Positions 44,812 through 57,560 of a stretch of DNA of 64,000 nucleotides are shown here, one piece after another (within the stretch, counting starts at the first letter, position 1; every line of letters begins with the position of its first letter). A program made the translations under genes and the position numbers. The stretch is from assembly GCA_047967505.1 (NCBI GenBank), contig CM106541.1; one strand, given 5' to 3'. Under the pieces are notes generated by a model. That model made no database searches and had not been told where the DNA came from. It worked only from the letters and a program-made list of their open reading frames with translations. Source of the DNA: Dipteris shenzhenensis. Taxonomy: Eukaryota > Polypodiophyta > Polypodiopsida > Gleicheniales.

Positions 44812-45640
44812 TTTTCAAACCTCACAGGCACTATACAATTACTTTCTTTGATGATATTTTTGTACGTCCAAGGTTGGAAGAAGAGCATAGAAAGCACTTG
44901 GCCATAATATTCTAGGAATTGCACAACAAGAAGTTCTACATCAATTTAAAGAATCATGAATTTTTCCTAGATACAATCCACATGTAATTTTTGAAGAAGG
45001 TGTACAGATGAATCTTGCTAAAATCAAAGCCATCCAAGAATGGCCTAGTTTGAAAACTGTGCATGAAGTACAACGCTTGTTGGTTCTTTGCTCATCTTGC
45101 AGGACTTTCATAATATTGCTTGTCCCCTTCATGATCAGGCCAAGAAGTATGCAGTTTTCAAATAGGGAGAGTGGCAAAAGACAACTTTCAACACTCTGAA
45201 ATAAAAGTGAGTTAACCACAGACCCAATTCTCATTATTCTCGACTTGCATAAATCCTTTGATGTGGATTGTGATGCTTGTGGAGAATGTGTTGGAGTTGT
45301 TCTGCAATAGGATGGACCTCTGGTAGCTTACAAGAGCCGCAGCTACTTGATGTGGAGAGGAATTTACAAGTGTATGAGAAAGAATTATGCTTTGTCCATA
45401 TAGGAAGACTACTTTTTGGGCGTTGATTTGGTGGTCAATACTGATCATCAAAGCCTCAGGTATTTCTTGACCTAAACTAAGCTTTCTAAGAAGCATATGA
45501 GATTGGCAAATTTTCAGTCCATGTTTCATTTTCAGATTTTGCATATAGCATGAGCACAGAATAGAGGGGCTAATGCACTATCAAGGGGGTCCCAAGTCAA
45601 TAATGTCTCCATTGCATAGCATCCCTTATCGAGTCTTCTA
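44812..45640 (+). pseudogene. Ty3/Gypsy RT-RNase H relic, + strand
   Basis: Around 44840 the + strand reads ITFFDDIFV followed by LEEEHRKHLAIIF and NKKFYINLKNHEFF: the RT YxDD region (here FFDD) and its downstream segment. After frame changes come MNLAKIKAIQEWPSL (45008), then RNase H remains DPILIILDLHKSF, VDCDACGECVGVVL (45230-45310) and VVNTDHQSLRYFL (45430), and finally RGANALS near 45565. Almost every block is separated by a stop or frameshift. The remainder of the element is missing on both sides. Confidence 0.8.
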
Positions 45641-47920
45641 CAATTCCTAAACACACTAGAGCAATCGTATTTTGCATATAGCTCTTTTGGAAACAACAAA
45701 ATTAAACTGACTATATGAATAAATCTCCATACCATAGAAGTTATAGTGCAACATGGGATCCTGAAGAGTCAAATTGCTTCCTCCACCTAAAGATATGCTT
45801 AAAGTGGGAAGCGCATTAATGTCAAGGTACACCTTGAAAAGGGGTAGATGGTGTAAGTTAGAAATAGCATACAAATGCAAGAAATAAAATATAACGATGG
45901 ACAGACCTTTTACTCCAACAATATTCAAATGTACTATTAAGTTGACTTGTTGATAAATTGATTTTGTTGTTGAACCACACCATTACAAATCTAACTATAC
46001 TACCTACTTGTAGCACTCTTTCAACATAATACATTATAAACATCCATTAAATTTTTACTCACGAGACCACCAAGAGCTTGATAGATAGATGTTGGTAGGC
46101 CAATGATCAAAGTTCTTATGTAAAAAATAATGTTATTAGAAGAGGATAAAGTCTGACCTTCAACAACTATATTTGTTATTTCGTAACATAGTATAGGCTA
46201 TCTTAAATAAGATATCTTGGTGATTGTTTTGTATGTGTTTCAATATCAAATAATAATCAATAAATTTTCAAAATAATACCTTGAACAAGATTGGTTTATT
46301 TGCATTCTGAAATTATAGAAGGTTAGCACACCAATATATTTTGGGTATGATCTCATTTGAATTTTGTGTGTTAGTAGTAAAACAAAATAGCATGAATTAG
46401 TATGAGCGATATATCAAGGATAAAGGTAGTTTAATAAAATAGCATGAATTAGTATGAGCGATTTACTTTGTATTGCATGAATTTAGCCCAAGATAATGAT
46501 TCTCTATGTAAATTAGAAGCCTACAAAGTGTCGCTTATGAATGCACATTGAATTACTATTAACATTTTTCCTACAATTATATTACACAGATTTAATGTTT
46601 TGCCATGTTCTTTTTTGTAAATGTATAGATGTAGTGAAGTACAAAGATGGAATCTTTTTGATGGTGTTGCTTAGAACAATCTTCTTGACTTTAGACCATT
46701 GGACATGAGGAACATGCTCAAATTCGTTCTCAATATGCTTTTCACTTTTAGACACAATTGGAAGACTTGTCTTGGTATGGAAAATGCAAGCCTTCAAAGT
46801 GTAGCCCTTGTTCCCATCATCCCAAGGTATACTTCTTTACTTTAATTGTTGTTTTTGAGGTTGAAGTATTTTCCAAAAGATAGGTCACATTATAATTGTA
46901 GCTTTGATTTACATTATCGCAAACACTTGAAGATGTGTTTGAGCATATTTCATTACTACATGAAACAAACTACTACTGCATAGAGATCATACCCAAAACA
47001 TATCAATGTGCTAATGGCTTCACCTGTTGTATTATTCAGAGTTCAAAATAAATCAAATTTTGTACAAGTGAAGTATTTGCCAAATGATAAGGTCACATTA
47101 TAATTCTAACTTTGACTCACATTTATTGCAAATGCACTTGAGCATATTTCATTGCTAAATGAAACAAATTTGCTCCCACTAGATGTTGATGGATTGTACA
47201 CCAAAAAGGTATATAGGAGCACCTCTACCCATGAAATTTATGAACATATCCATCATCAAAATTAGAGTGCTTGTAGCTCTCAAAGCCTAAGATAACCCTT
47301 GGTTGCCTCCTCTACAAAGAATAGCCAAAAGTTAGTAGAGAGCCCAACCCTTTATGGATCAAAGGTCTATATGCTCATCATAAAAGTGATGAATATGCTC
47401 AAGTGTCCAAGCAAGAAATGGTTATGTTGTAGGGATATATCTCATAAGATAGGTATCTGACAAGGGTAGGAAGGTCAGGGAGATGGTAGTTTAAAGGAGA
47501 AAATTTGGTGAGGTGAAGCTATTGTAAAAAGAGGGTAGGTTGTTATCCCTAATAGGCCTACCAAGAGGAAGAGTCTTAAAGGAACAACATTTGATATTTG
47601 AGAGTAATTGTGGGAATGGACGGTTATGAGTAAGGTCTTTACCATACCAACATACACTCATCATATTGCCACTCAAGTTATTGAGCACATCGTTGCAACT
47701 AGTCTTCTATGGTACTGAGAGAAAAGACACAGAGAGTGTTTCTTTAAATGCGGATGAAAATGGGTCAATGGTCAATGGTCAGGAGAATATAGCCAACGTG
47801 GTCAATGGTTAATGGTCCATGGTGAGGAGAATATAGCCAACGTGTTTGCTGTTCATCTTTCCAAAGTTGCTGGCAGTGAGCCAAGGTTCCTTTTAACCTT
47901 GACACTTTAAAGGCCATTTT
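45641..47920. other. AT-rich non-coding stretch with small duplications
   Basis: No gene recognised. AAAATAGCATGAATTAGTAT occurs at about 46385 and again at about 46436 (51 bp apart). A longer degenerate duplication has GGTCACATTATAATT at about 46883 and 47091 and ATTTCATT..ATGAAACAAA after each. TGGTCAATGGTC words recur at 47760-47825. Confidence 0.55.
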
Positions 47921-47924
47921 TAGA

Positions 47925-48060
47925 AGCTGCATTAACATTCACGATGATGCAGATGGCCAAAGAAAAGACACCAGGCCTGGATGGATTTTTTGTCGAGTTT
48001 TTCCAACATTACTAGTGCACTTGCAAAGAGTGGTTGATGCGCTTAATTAATCGGTGGCTC
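47925..48060 (+). pseudogene. LINE RT N-terminal fragment
   Basis: The + strand reads FTMMQMAKEKTPGLDGFFVEFFQHY, the MxxxKxPGPDGFxxEFF-type motif at the start of plant LINE RT domains, then a stop. Nothing further of RT follows: the tandem array begins 75 bp later. Confidence 0.75.
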
Positions 48061-48500
48061 CCAAGCAATGTCATCACAAGGGTAAAATGCATTGCATTAC
48101 ATCTAAACAACCTAAAAGGGCCTGCCACAAAAATGAAGTAAATCTATTCCTTCTTTACATTTAAGTATCCAAAAGAACCATAGTGTATTCATATATTACT
48201 CATACGCATTCTCTTTAGAGCTTTGCAAGTGCATTATGGAGGGACATCACAGGTGACACTTACATAGAGGACTCAAGATATATATAAGGGTGTATTCAAA
48301 AATCATCTAAGATATTAACTTTTCTTTTTGGTCTCACTTGATCTTAAAGCCCTACTTCGACCTGAACGTTTTTGACACACGATCAATAACCATCGAATAG
48401 CCAAAGCTCTTCCTTCTAAAAGTACTACCAACGGGGACTCGATAAGTCAATCCACCTATATTTTATTCCGAGTGATAAAGACAAGTTCTCCAAACTGATC

Positions 48501-48605
48501 GGCGAACGACGAGGATTGAACCCGTGCCTTTCTCTTCGTTGAGAAAAAGATTCAACAAATCGCAATCTATACCCATGTTGACACAAAATGAGGTAAGATC
48601 TAGCT
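48501..48605 (-). other. tRNA-like 3' half (T arm and acceptor) in the tandem unit
   Basis: On the minus strand, ACGGGTTCAATCCTCGT folds as a 5-bp T stem with a TTCAATC loop and matches the Pol III B-box pattern. It is followed by CGTTCGCC, as in the 3' end of organellar tRNA-His(GUG). Upstream is a TTTCTC..GAGAAA hairpin. A TTAGCCAAGTAG segment about 150 bp upstream resembles a tRNA-His D arm, but no complete cloverleaf is present. It is repeated in each array unit; in unit 4 the intervening sequence is shorter. I regard it as a tRNA-derived relic. Confidence 0.4.
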
Positions 48606-49704
48606 CATTTTCTAATATGTTGATGAGAGATATCAAAACTACTTGGCTAACATAGTACCTAACATGGTGTGCAGGTATGTGCATATGCACATGGGTGAAT
48701 CCTTAAAATCTCTAGCTCAAAAACATTGCAAAGATCGTGTAGCAAGCCTCAAAATTATAAATCTATATCAATGGGAAGCTCATGTATAAGTTTGCTTGAG
48801 AGCATATTTAAATAGATGAAAGAGCAAAGGCTTGAAATTACTACTCTATTTGCAAACATATTCTCCATCTATCAAAGACATGTTTATTCCTAGTACCTAG
48901 AGGACATCTTAACTTATGATTTAGAAATATAACTCATACAATATTTATCTCACGATAATAACTAAAAACGTTCACAGCACTCCCTCACATAGAGCAAAGA
49001 CTACTACTATGAGATCCCACAATCTTCATGAGCACTCACTTGTGTTTGTAGACCAAAGCAATAACTCTCCCACATACAACTCAACACACTTAAGCATTCA
49101 TCTTCATGAAGGCTTTAATACTTGATTTTTGTCAACACTCCAAAGGTGATAGCCACACTCCACCATGAATGGGTGTGGACCATAGTATTAACATAAGCTC
49201 TCCAAATACTTGAGGATCACAAAGGTCTTGCCACGCTTCACCATGAATGGGTATGGACCATAGTATAAACATAAGCTTTCCAAATACTCGAGGATCACAA
49301 AGGTCTTCATACCAAGTTTCTATCAACATTCCACCCACCATTAAAAACAAGGTGGCGATACCACTCTCGCCATGCTTGGAACCTTCGCATTCATTATTCA
49401 CCATCTACTTCGCCTTCATCACTCACGATCTACTATTGTTGATATTGCTACTCTTCTACTACTTGTTGTGCAAGGCTAAGGGGGTAGGCACTAAGTACTT
49501 TCAATAATGAAGCAAATCTATTCTTCCTTTACATTTTAAGTATCCAAAAGAACCATAGTGTATTCATATATTACTCATACAAATTCTCTTTAGAGCTTTG
49601 CAAGTGCATTACGGAGGGACATCATAGGTGACACTTACATGGAGGACTCAAGATATATATAAGGATGTATTTAAAAATCATCTAAGATATTAACTTTTCT
49701 TTTT

Positions 49705-49830
49705 GGTCTCACTCGATCTTAAAGCCCTACTTCAACCTCAACATTTTCGACAAGCGATCAATAACCATTGAATAGCCAAAGCTCTTCCGGCTACAGGTAC
49801 TACTTCAACGGGAACTCGATAAGTCAATCC
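49705..49830 (-). pseudogene. Organelle-type ribosomal protein S7 fragment (best copy, unit 2)
   Basis: On the minus strand the sequence from GGATTGACTTATCGAG reads GLTYRVPVEVV, then GRALAIQWLLIACRK, and after two stops SRALRSSE. This resembles the conserved middle of bacterial/plastid S7 (a GGSTYQVP segment followed by a KALAIRWLL segment and an ARKR region). Equivalent segments lie at about 48331-48453, 51084-51206, 52460-52582 and 53810-53930, each with small indels. The fragment is only about 40 codons and is not a working gene. Transfer from plastid DNA is the simplest explanation; a nuclear or mitochondrial S7 is possible. Confidence 0.5.
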
Positions 49831-52800
49831 ACGTATATTCTATTCCGAGTGATAAAGATGAGTTCTCCAAACTGATGGGCGAGTGACGAGGATTGAACCC
49901 ATGCCTTTCTCTTCGTTGAGAAAAAGATTCAACAAATAGCAATCTATACCCATGTGGACACAAAATGAGGTAAGATGTAGCTCATTTTCTAATACGTTGA
50001 TGAGAGATATCAAAACTACTTGGCTAACATAGTACCTAACATGGTCTACGGGCATGTGCATATGCACATGGGTGAATCCTTAAAATCTCTAGCTCAAAAA
50101 CATTGCAAAGATCGTGTAGCAAGCCTCAAAATTATAACTCTATATCAATGGGAAGCTCATGTATAAGTTTGCTTGAGAGCATATTTAAATAGATGAAAGA
50201 CAAAAGGCTTGAAAATACTACTCTATTTGCAAACATATTCTCCATCTATCAAAGACATGTTTATTCCTAGTACCTAGAGGACATCTTAACTTATGATTTA
50301 GAAATATAACTCATACAAAATTTATCTCATGATAATAACTAAAAACGTTGACATCACTGCCTCACATAGAGAAGCAAGACTACTACTGTGAGATCCCACA
50401 ATCTTCATGAGCACCCACTTGTGTTTGTAGAGCAAAGCATTAACTCTCCCACATACAACTCAACACACTTAAGCATCCATCTTCGCGAAGGCTTTAATAC
50501 TTGATTTTTGTCAACACTCCAAAGGTGATAGCCACACTCCACCATGAATGGGTGTGGACCATAGTATTAACATAAGCTCTCCAAATACTTGAGGATCACA
50601 AAGGTCTTGCCACGCTTTGCTATGAATGGGGATGGACCATAGTATAAACATAAGCTCTCCAAATACTCGAGGATCACAAAGGTCTTCATACCAAGTTTCT
50701 ATCAACATTCCACCCACCATTAAAAACAAGGTGTGGCGATACCACTCTGGCCGTGCTTGGAACCTTCGCATTCATCATTCACCATCTACTTCGCCTTCAT
50801 CACTCACCATCTACTATTTTTGATATTGCTGCTCTTCTACTACTTGTTGTGTAAGGCTAAGGGGGTAGGTACTAAGTACTTTCAATAATCAAGCAAATCT
50901 ATTTTTCCTTTACATTTTAGGTATCCAAAAGAACCATAGTGTATTCATATATTACTCATACAAATTCTCTTTAGAGATTTGCAAGTGCATTACGGAGGGA
51001 CATCATAGGTGACACTTACATAGACCCAAGATATATATAAGGGTGTATTTAAAAATCATCTAAGATATTAACTTTTCTTTTTGGTCTCACTCGATCTTAA
51101 AGCCCTACTTGGACCTCAATGTTTTCGACACACGATCAATAACCATCGAATAGCCAAAGCTCTTCCTTCTACAGGTACTACCAATGGGGACTCGATAAGT
51201 CAATCCACCTATATTTTATTTTGAGTGATAAAGACGAGTTCTCCAAACTGATGGGTGAACGGCGAGGATTGAACCCGTGCCTTCCTCTTCGTTGAGAAAA
51301 AGATTCAACAAATCGCAATCTATACCCATGTTGACACAAAATGAGGTAAGATCCTGCTCATTTTCTAATATGTTGATGAGAGATATCAAAACTACTTGGC
51401 TAACATAGTACCTAACATGGTATGCGGGTATGTGCATATGCACATGGGTGAATCGTTAAAATCTCTAGCTCAAAAACATTGCAAAGATTGTGTAGGAAGC
51501 CTCAAAATTATAACTCTATATCAATGGGAAGCTCATGTATAAGTTTGCTTGAGAGCAGATTTAAATAGATGAAAGAGCAAAGGCTTGAAAATACTACTCT
51601 ATTTGCAAACATATTCTCCATCTATCAAAGACATGTTTATTCCTAGTACCGAGAGGACCTCTTAACTTATGATTTAGAAATATAACTCATACAATATTTA
51701 TCTCATGATAATAGCTAAAAACGTTGACACCACTCCCTTACATAGAGCAAAGACTACTACTATGAGATCCCACAATCTTCATGAGCACCCACTTGTGTTT
51801 GTAGACCAAAGCTTTAACTCTCCCACATACAACTCAACACACTTAAGCATCCATCTTCGCGAAGGCTTTAATACTTGATTTTTGTCAACACTCCAAAGGT
51901 GACAGCCACACTCCACTATGAATGGGTGTGGACCATATTATTAACATAAGCTCTCCAAATACTTGAGGATCACAAAGGTCTTGCCATGCTTCACCATGAA
52001 TGGGTGTGGACCATAGTATCAACATAAGCTCTCCAAATACACGAGGGTCACAAAGCTCTTCATACCAAGTTTCTATCAACATTCCACCCACCATTAAAAA
52101 CAAGGTGGCGATACAACTCTAGTCGTGCTTGGAACCTTCGCCTTCATCATTCACCATCTACTTCACCTTCATCACTCACCATCTACTATTGTTGATATTG
52201 CTACTCTTCTACTGCTTGTTGTGCAAGGCTAAGGGGGTAGGTATTGAGTACTTTCAATAATGAAGCAAATCTATTCTTTCTTTACATTTAAGTATCCAAA
52301 AGGACCATAGTGTATTCATATATTACTCATACACATTCTCTTGAGAGCTTTGCAAGTGCATTACGGAGGGACATCATAAGTGACACTTACATAGAGGACT
52401 CAAGATATATATAAGGGTGTATTTAAAAATCATCTAAGATATTAACTTTTCTTTTTTGTCTCACTCAATCTTAAAGCCCTACTTCGACCTCAAGGTTTTA
52501 GACATGCGATCAATTACCACTGAATAGCCAAAGCTCTTCCTTCTACATGTACTACTTCAACGGGGACTCGATAAGTCAATCCACCTATATTCTATTCTGA
52601 GTGATAAAGTCAAGTTCTCCAAACTGATGGGCGAATGACGAGGATTGAACCCGTGCCTTTCTCTTCATTGAGAAAAAGATTCAACAAATCGCAATATGAG
52701 AGATATCAAAACTACTTGGCTAACATAGTACCTAACATGGTGTGTGGGTATGTGCATATGCACATGGGTGAATCCTTAAAATCTCTAGCTCAAAAGCATT

Positions 52801-54053
52801 GCAAAGATCGTGCAGCAAGCCTCAAAATTATAACTCTATATCAATGGGAAGCTCATGTATAAGTTTGCTTGAGAGCATATTTATATAGATGAAAGAGAAA
52901 AGGCTTGAAAATACTACTCCATTTGTAAACATATTCTCCATCTATCAAAGGCATGTTTATTCCTAGTACCTAGAGGACATCTTATGATTTAGAATATAAC
53001 TTACAATATTTATCTCATGATAATAACTTAAAACGTTGACACCACTCCCTCACATAGAGCAAAGACTACCACTATGAGATCCCACAATCTTCATGAGCAC
53101 CCACTTGTGTTTGTAGACGAGAGCATTAACTCTTCCACATACAACTCAACACACTTAAGCATCCATCTTCGCGAAGGCTTTAATACTTGATTTTTGTCAA
53201 CACTCCAAGGGTGATAGCCACACTCCACCATGAATGGGTGTGGACCATAGTATTAACATAAGCTCTCCAAATACTTGAGGATCACAAAGGTCTTGCCATG
53301 CTTCACCATGAATGGGTGTGGACCATAGTATCAACATAAGCTCTCCAAATACATGAGGGTCACAAAGGTCTTCATACCAAGTTTCTATCAACATTCCACC
53401 CAACATTAAAAACAAGGTGGTGATACCACTCTAGTCGTGCTTGGAACCTTCACCTTCATCATTCACCATCTACTTCGCCTTCATCACTCACCATCTACTA
53501 TTGTTGATATTGCTGCTCTTCTACTACTTGTTGTGCAAGGCTAAGGGGGTAGGTACTAAGTACTTCCAATAGTGAAGCAAATCCATTCTTTCTTTACATT
53601 TAAGTATCCAAAAGAACCATTCTTTCTTTACATTTAAGTATCCAAAAGAACCATAGTGTATTCATATATTATTGATGTGCATTCTCTTTAGAGCTTTGCA
53701 AGTGCATTACGGAGGGAGATCACATGTAACACTTACATAGAGGACTCAAGATATATATATAAGGGTGTCTTGAAAAGTCATCTAAGATGTTAACTTTTCT
53801 TTTTGGTCTCACTCGATCTTAAAGCCCTACTTCAACCTCAACATTTTCGACACGTGATCAATAACCATCGAATAACCAAAGCTATTCCTTCTACAGGTAC
53901 TACTTCAATGGGGACTCAATGAGTCAATCCACCTATATTCTAATCTGAGTGATAAAGACGAGTTCTCCAAACTGATGGGTGAACGATGAGGATTGAACCC
54001 GTGCCTTTCTCTTCGTTGAGAAAAAGATTCAACAAATCACAATCTATACCCAT

Positions 54054-55770
54054 GTTTGGAGCATTAGTTAGCCCAAAAGGCATAACTAGGAATTCATAAT
54101 GTCCCGTTTGATTTCTAAAGTCACTCTTGTATATATCCTCTTCTACCATACGAACTTGATGATAGTGGGATTTGAGATCTATCTTATTGAAGCCCTTGGC
54201 CCCTTTCAATTTGTCCAAAAGATCATCAATCCTAGGGATTGGGTATTTGTTCTGTACTGTGATTTTGTTTAGTGCACAATACTCTCGATAGGTTCCATTT
54301 TTCTTTTTGACTAATAAGACAGGTACTCCATAAGAAGAGCTACTAGGTCTTATCAATCCTCTCTCTATTAATTCCTCTCCTTGCTTTTGAATTTCTTTTT
54401 GCTCTAGCTGATTGACTCTATAAGGAGCTTTGCAAGGTGGAGAATTGCCTGGTAGGATTTCTATCCTATGATCTTCAAGTTGAGAACTAGGTAATCCAGG
54501 CAGTAAATCCTCTAAGAAACAATCAAAAATTTGAGAAAGAAACTTTTGGTGTGTAGGCTAAGTGTTTGGCTGAGTAGCCGTTACCGTATTCACCAAAATC
54601 AGATATGTCTTCTCATGTTTCCTAATTGTTCTCTTGGCTTGTGTATGGTTGAGTAAAGGACTATCTCAGATTTCATAGAACTTTTCAGACATATTTCCTA
54701 TTTGTCATTCTCAATCCACATCTAATGTGAATCATAATCTATCTTAGGATTATATTGATGTCTCCATGGCATTCCTAAGATGATATCAACTCCTTGTAGA
54801 GGTGCCACTAGAAAGTCTCGTCTATCCTTGTAAGGTTTAATTAATATTTCAAGATTCTTGACTTCTCTAGTGCAATTATACTTTGTCTTGGTAAAAGCTA
54901 CCATCGTCATGTAGAATAACAACCTCTTTACCATTAATGAAACCTTTCATTTTCAGAAGAGCATGACAATTATACTTACCTCCCTCTTGCTTGGTTGCTT
55001 TGTCGTTGATCATGTGCACTTTTGCCATCAGGGTCTTCTTTCTTTTGGGACATTCAATTGCTATATGGCCCACCTTGTTGCACCTGAAACATTTTATTTC
55101 TTTCTTTGACAAATTTCCACCGTTCAACTTCGAAGAAGAATCTATCTTTTGTGGAACAAAACCAGTTTTGGACTTAGAGAAGGGCTTTTTATCAAACCTG
55201 CTTTTCTTATGGAAGGGTACAGGTCGTTCCAAATCTTTCCCTTCCTTTGGGATCCCATTCTTCCTCTCACAATTCATTGCAAGAGAAATCGCAGAGTTTA
55301 GTGAGCGAGGACGAAACATGTTAATCTCGACTCTCAACTTAGATTTTAGACCTGGCACATACTTTCTTCATTGATCTCGCTCACTCACTTTCTCTAAGGA
55401 CTCTAGTTGGATCAATATTTGCCAAAACATATCAGTGTATGTGGAGATTGTTTCTTTATCGAATTGCCCGAAAGTATCCCACTGTTGTCTAGTTTTTGCT
55501 TTAAAATGTGAGGGAAGGAAATCTCTCTTGATGAGCTTTTGAAAAGACTTCCAAGATTTTGGTCGCCTTTTACTGTGCTTAGTGATGTTCCACCAAAGTG
55601 CAACACTCTCAACTAAATGATTTGCAACACATTTAATCTTATCTTTTTCAGAGAATTTCTTCCCTGAAAATTCTTCCCTGAAAAATAATCATCTAGCTGA
55701 CTGATCCAAGACAAGATAGTGCGATCTTCTTTCTTTCCATCAAAATTTTGAAATGAGAGCTTTTCTACTT
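54054..55770 (-). pseudogene. Ty3/Gypsy element E: gag, protease, RT start
   Basis: Minus strand from 55760: gag with a WISQLDDYF segment and WWNITKHS (about 55600), then NMFRPRSLNSAISLAM and a CCHC knuckle CFRCNKVGHIAIEC (about 55090). The protease region follows: HDDGSF at about 54905 (usually D-S/T-G) and ILGMPWRHQYNP at about 54760. RT follows with [54 protein letters not shown] and [10 protein letters not shown], where it stops at about 54054. Beyond that the sequence is the tandem array, so RT palm, RNase H and integrase are lost. Frame changes occur at several points. Confidence 0.85.
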
Positions 55771-56936
55771 ATCTTACTTCCCTTTCTCAAATTATGTGCT
55801 CTCAGTGTGGCTTTGACTATCCTGATAATAGGATCATCTTCGGAATCATCGTCAGATGAATGCCTCTTCCATTTCTTATGAGCAGAGCAAAAAAAAGATA
55901 CTAAGTGTGGGAGAAATTAAACAAAAGAAGAAGTGTGATTTGAGTGTATGGAAAGAGACAGATGGTGGATGATACTAAGTGTATGAAATATAAAGCAAAA
56001 GAAATCACTTATCTCGCTCTTTGATCGAACATAGAAAAGACTAGAGTGGAAGATATGTGATTAATGATGTCGCTTGTAGTCGTCTTTGTGCTCAACCGCT
56101 CTCCAATTAATTGCATGGTGATTTTGTGGTTCCAAATTGCCTTGTTGATCTGAGCTTCCTCAGATTTTGCTTTGCTCTTTTTTTGTACACCTTTGCTGGT
56201 TAGTGGAGTGGCCTTGCACTTCTGTTGCAGATCGCCAAAATAAAAACATCTTCTTTTTTAGAACTTTAGAGCTCCCTTTTTTTTTTTTGGGAGTAAAATA
56301 TGGACCTTGGGGTCTTTTTCTCTGAACCTTTTATATGACCAAATAAATATTCAACTTGGCAATTTAGCAGCATAATGATATTTTTGAGGGTAGTGACGAC
56401 TGTTCCCGAAGTCAAAGAGACCATGGCTAGGTGCACAGGCCAAAATACTGCAAGGAAGTTTGCAGTCTTGCATAATGCTCAATGGCAAAGGTGACTACTA
56501 CTCGATGGGCAGGCTCGATAGAGATCCACAGAGGTTGAGGCATGCGTAGAGGGAGTCTCCCAAGGTAGTGGTTGGCGGCACGACAACTGGCTGCACTCAA
56601 TGCACTATTTTTTTTAATAAAATAAATGCAAGACTGAGTACTTAGAGGTAGAGCCACAGAGGAATTTCCTTAATAGATGCATTCTATAGGAGGTGGTGCT
56701 ATTTATTGCATGGGCAGCATGGTGATGGCCCCCTTAGACTTCTAGAGTCCTTTGCACAAGTGACGATGGCTACTGCAGGCTGTGTTGAGCATGCGGACAG
56801 AGGAGAAAGACACGCAGGCCAAGACAGTCCCATGGGTAGCCTTCTCTTCTTCGTCCTTCACAAAAACTTCTCCTTAACTTTCCACATGTCCCATGAGGTA
56901 GCCTTTTTCTTTCACAAGCCCTGAAGCATACCCTGA
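55771..56936 (-). other. 5' leader region of Gypsy element E
   Basis: Lies between gag and the primer binding site on the minus strand. It has no clear coding content apart from low-quality frames and holds an A9-type run near 56280 and AT-rich stretches. A leader of about 1.1 kb is within the range for plant Gypsy elements. Confidence 0.45.
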
Positions 56937-56948
56937 GCTCTGATACCA
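56937..56948 (-). promoter_or_regulatory. tRNA-iMet primer binding site of Gypsy element E
   Basis: On the minus strand the sequence is TGGTATCAGAGC, the standard plant PBS complementary to the 3' end of initiator tRNA-Met. It lies one base after a putative LTR end (..TTTCA). This fixes the element orientation and the inner end of its 5' LTR. Confidence 0.85.
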
Positions 56949-56949
56949 C

Positions 56950-57560
56950 TGAAACCAAAAGATAAACTCTTCCACACAAAATTCACCACTTAATCAATTG
57001 GAGAAGAAGAACACAAATCACACCATGAAAGCGACAATAGACTAGGTACAATCTTCCCCCCTAGATGAGTGTTCCTCATCTAGAGTATTTATGATATTTC
57101 ATAAAAGCACCAAGAGCCAAAATTATCCCTCCCTTCCAAAATGAGGGATTTGCTTTACATAGCCATATTTGGGCCCAAAATTGAATTATGTCCACTCCAA
57201 AATATATTGCTCAAACTTGCAATAATAAAGAAATACAAAATTGGCCCATGGCCATAAATGATGCATTGTGCGACACCTCAAGCTATACCCTCACCCTAAC
57301 TCCAATCCTCGTTGTGAGTTCCATCACCTGTACTCAAGCCACTAATTACATTAGTTATTAACAATCGATTGAACAAATCACTGAATGAACCGATCCCAAC
57401 ATAAACGTGCATAAAACCAATAACACTAGCGACATCAGTATTAACATGGAATCACCCACAATACCAAACATCTAGCATGGCAAAACACAAGCTAGTCAAG
57501 CATCCCTAACTAACTACACAAAGTATCCACTAGGATCCCCACTGTGTCTGGTGTGCTCCT
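56950..57560 (-). mobile_element. 5' LTR of Gypsy element E (outer end uncertain)
   Basis: The inner boundary is set by the PBS: on the + strand the LTR begins TGAAACCAAAAG at 56950, which is CA-ended on the minus strand. The outer end cannot be located because the 3' LTR is not in the window; I place it tentatively near 57560. Confidence 0.55.

Larger units (their letters stand above)
48133..54053. repeat. Tandem array of a 1.37-kb unit, four full and one partial copy
   Basis: Units start at about 48133, 49507, 50888, 52260 and 53572 with the landmark GAAGCAAATCTATTC, giving periods of 1374, 1381, 1372 and 1312 bp. The last copy ends at about 54053. Copies look roughly 90-95% identical by eye. 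Each holds a TATATATAAGG motif on the + strand, an S7-like fragment, a tRNA-like T arm and an internal 80-bp duplication around CATGAATGGGTGTGGACC. Unit 4 lacks about 60 bp beside the tRNA-like part (near 52695). The ORFs of 60-90 codons repeated in every unit are probably not genes. Confidence 0.92.

Noticed and set aside
48501-48605. Functional tRNA gene
   Set aside because: Only the T arm and acceptor 3' strand are convincing. No matching acceptor 5' strand or anticodon arm completes a cloverleaf at normal length.
48463-48690. 75-codon frame conserved in each tandem unit (also 49840-50067, 51216-51443) as a possible gene
   Set aside because: Conservation is explained by recent tandem duplication. 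Unit 4 loses part of it by deletion, and the frame runs through tRNA-like sequence.
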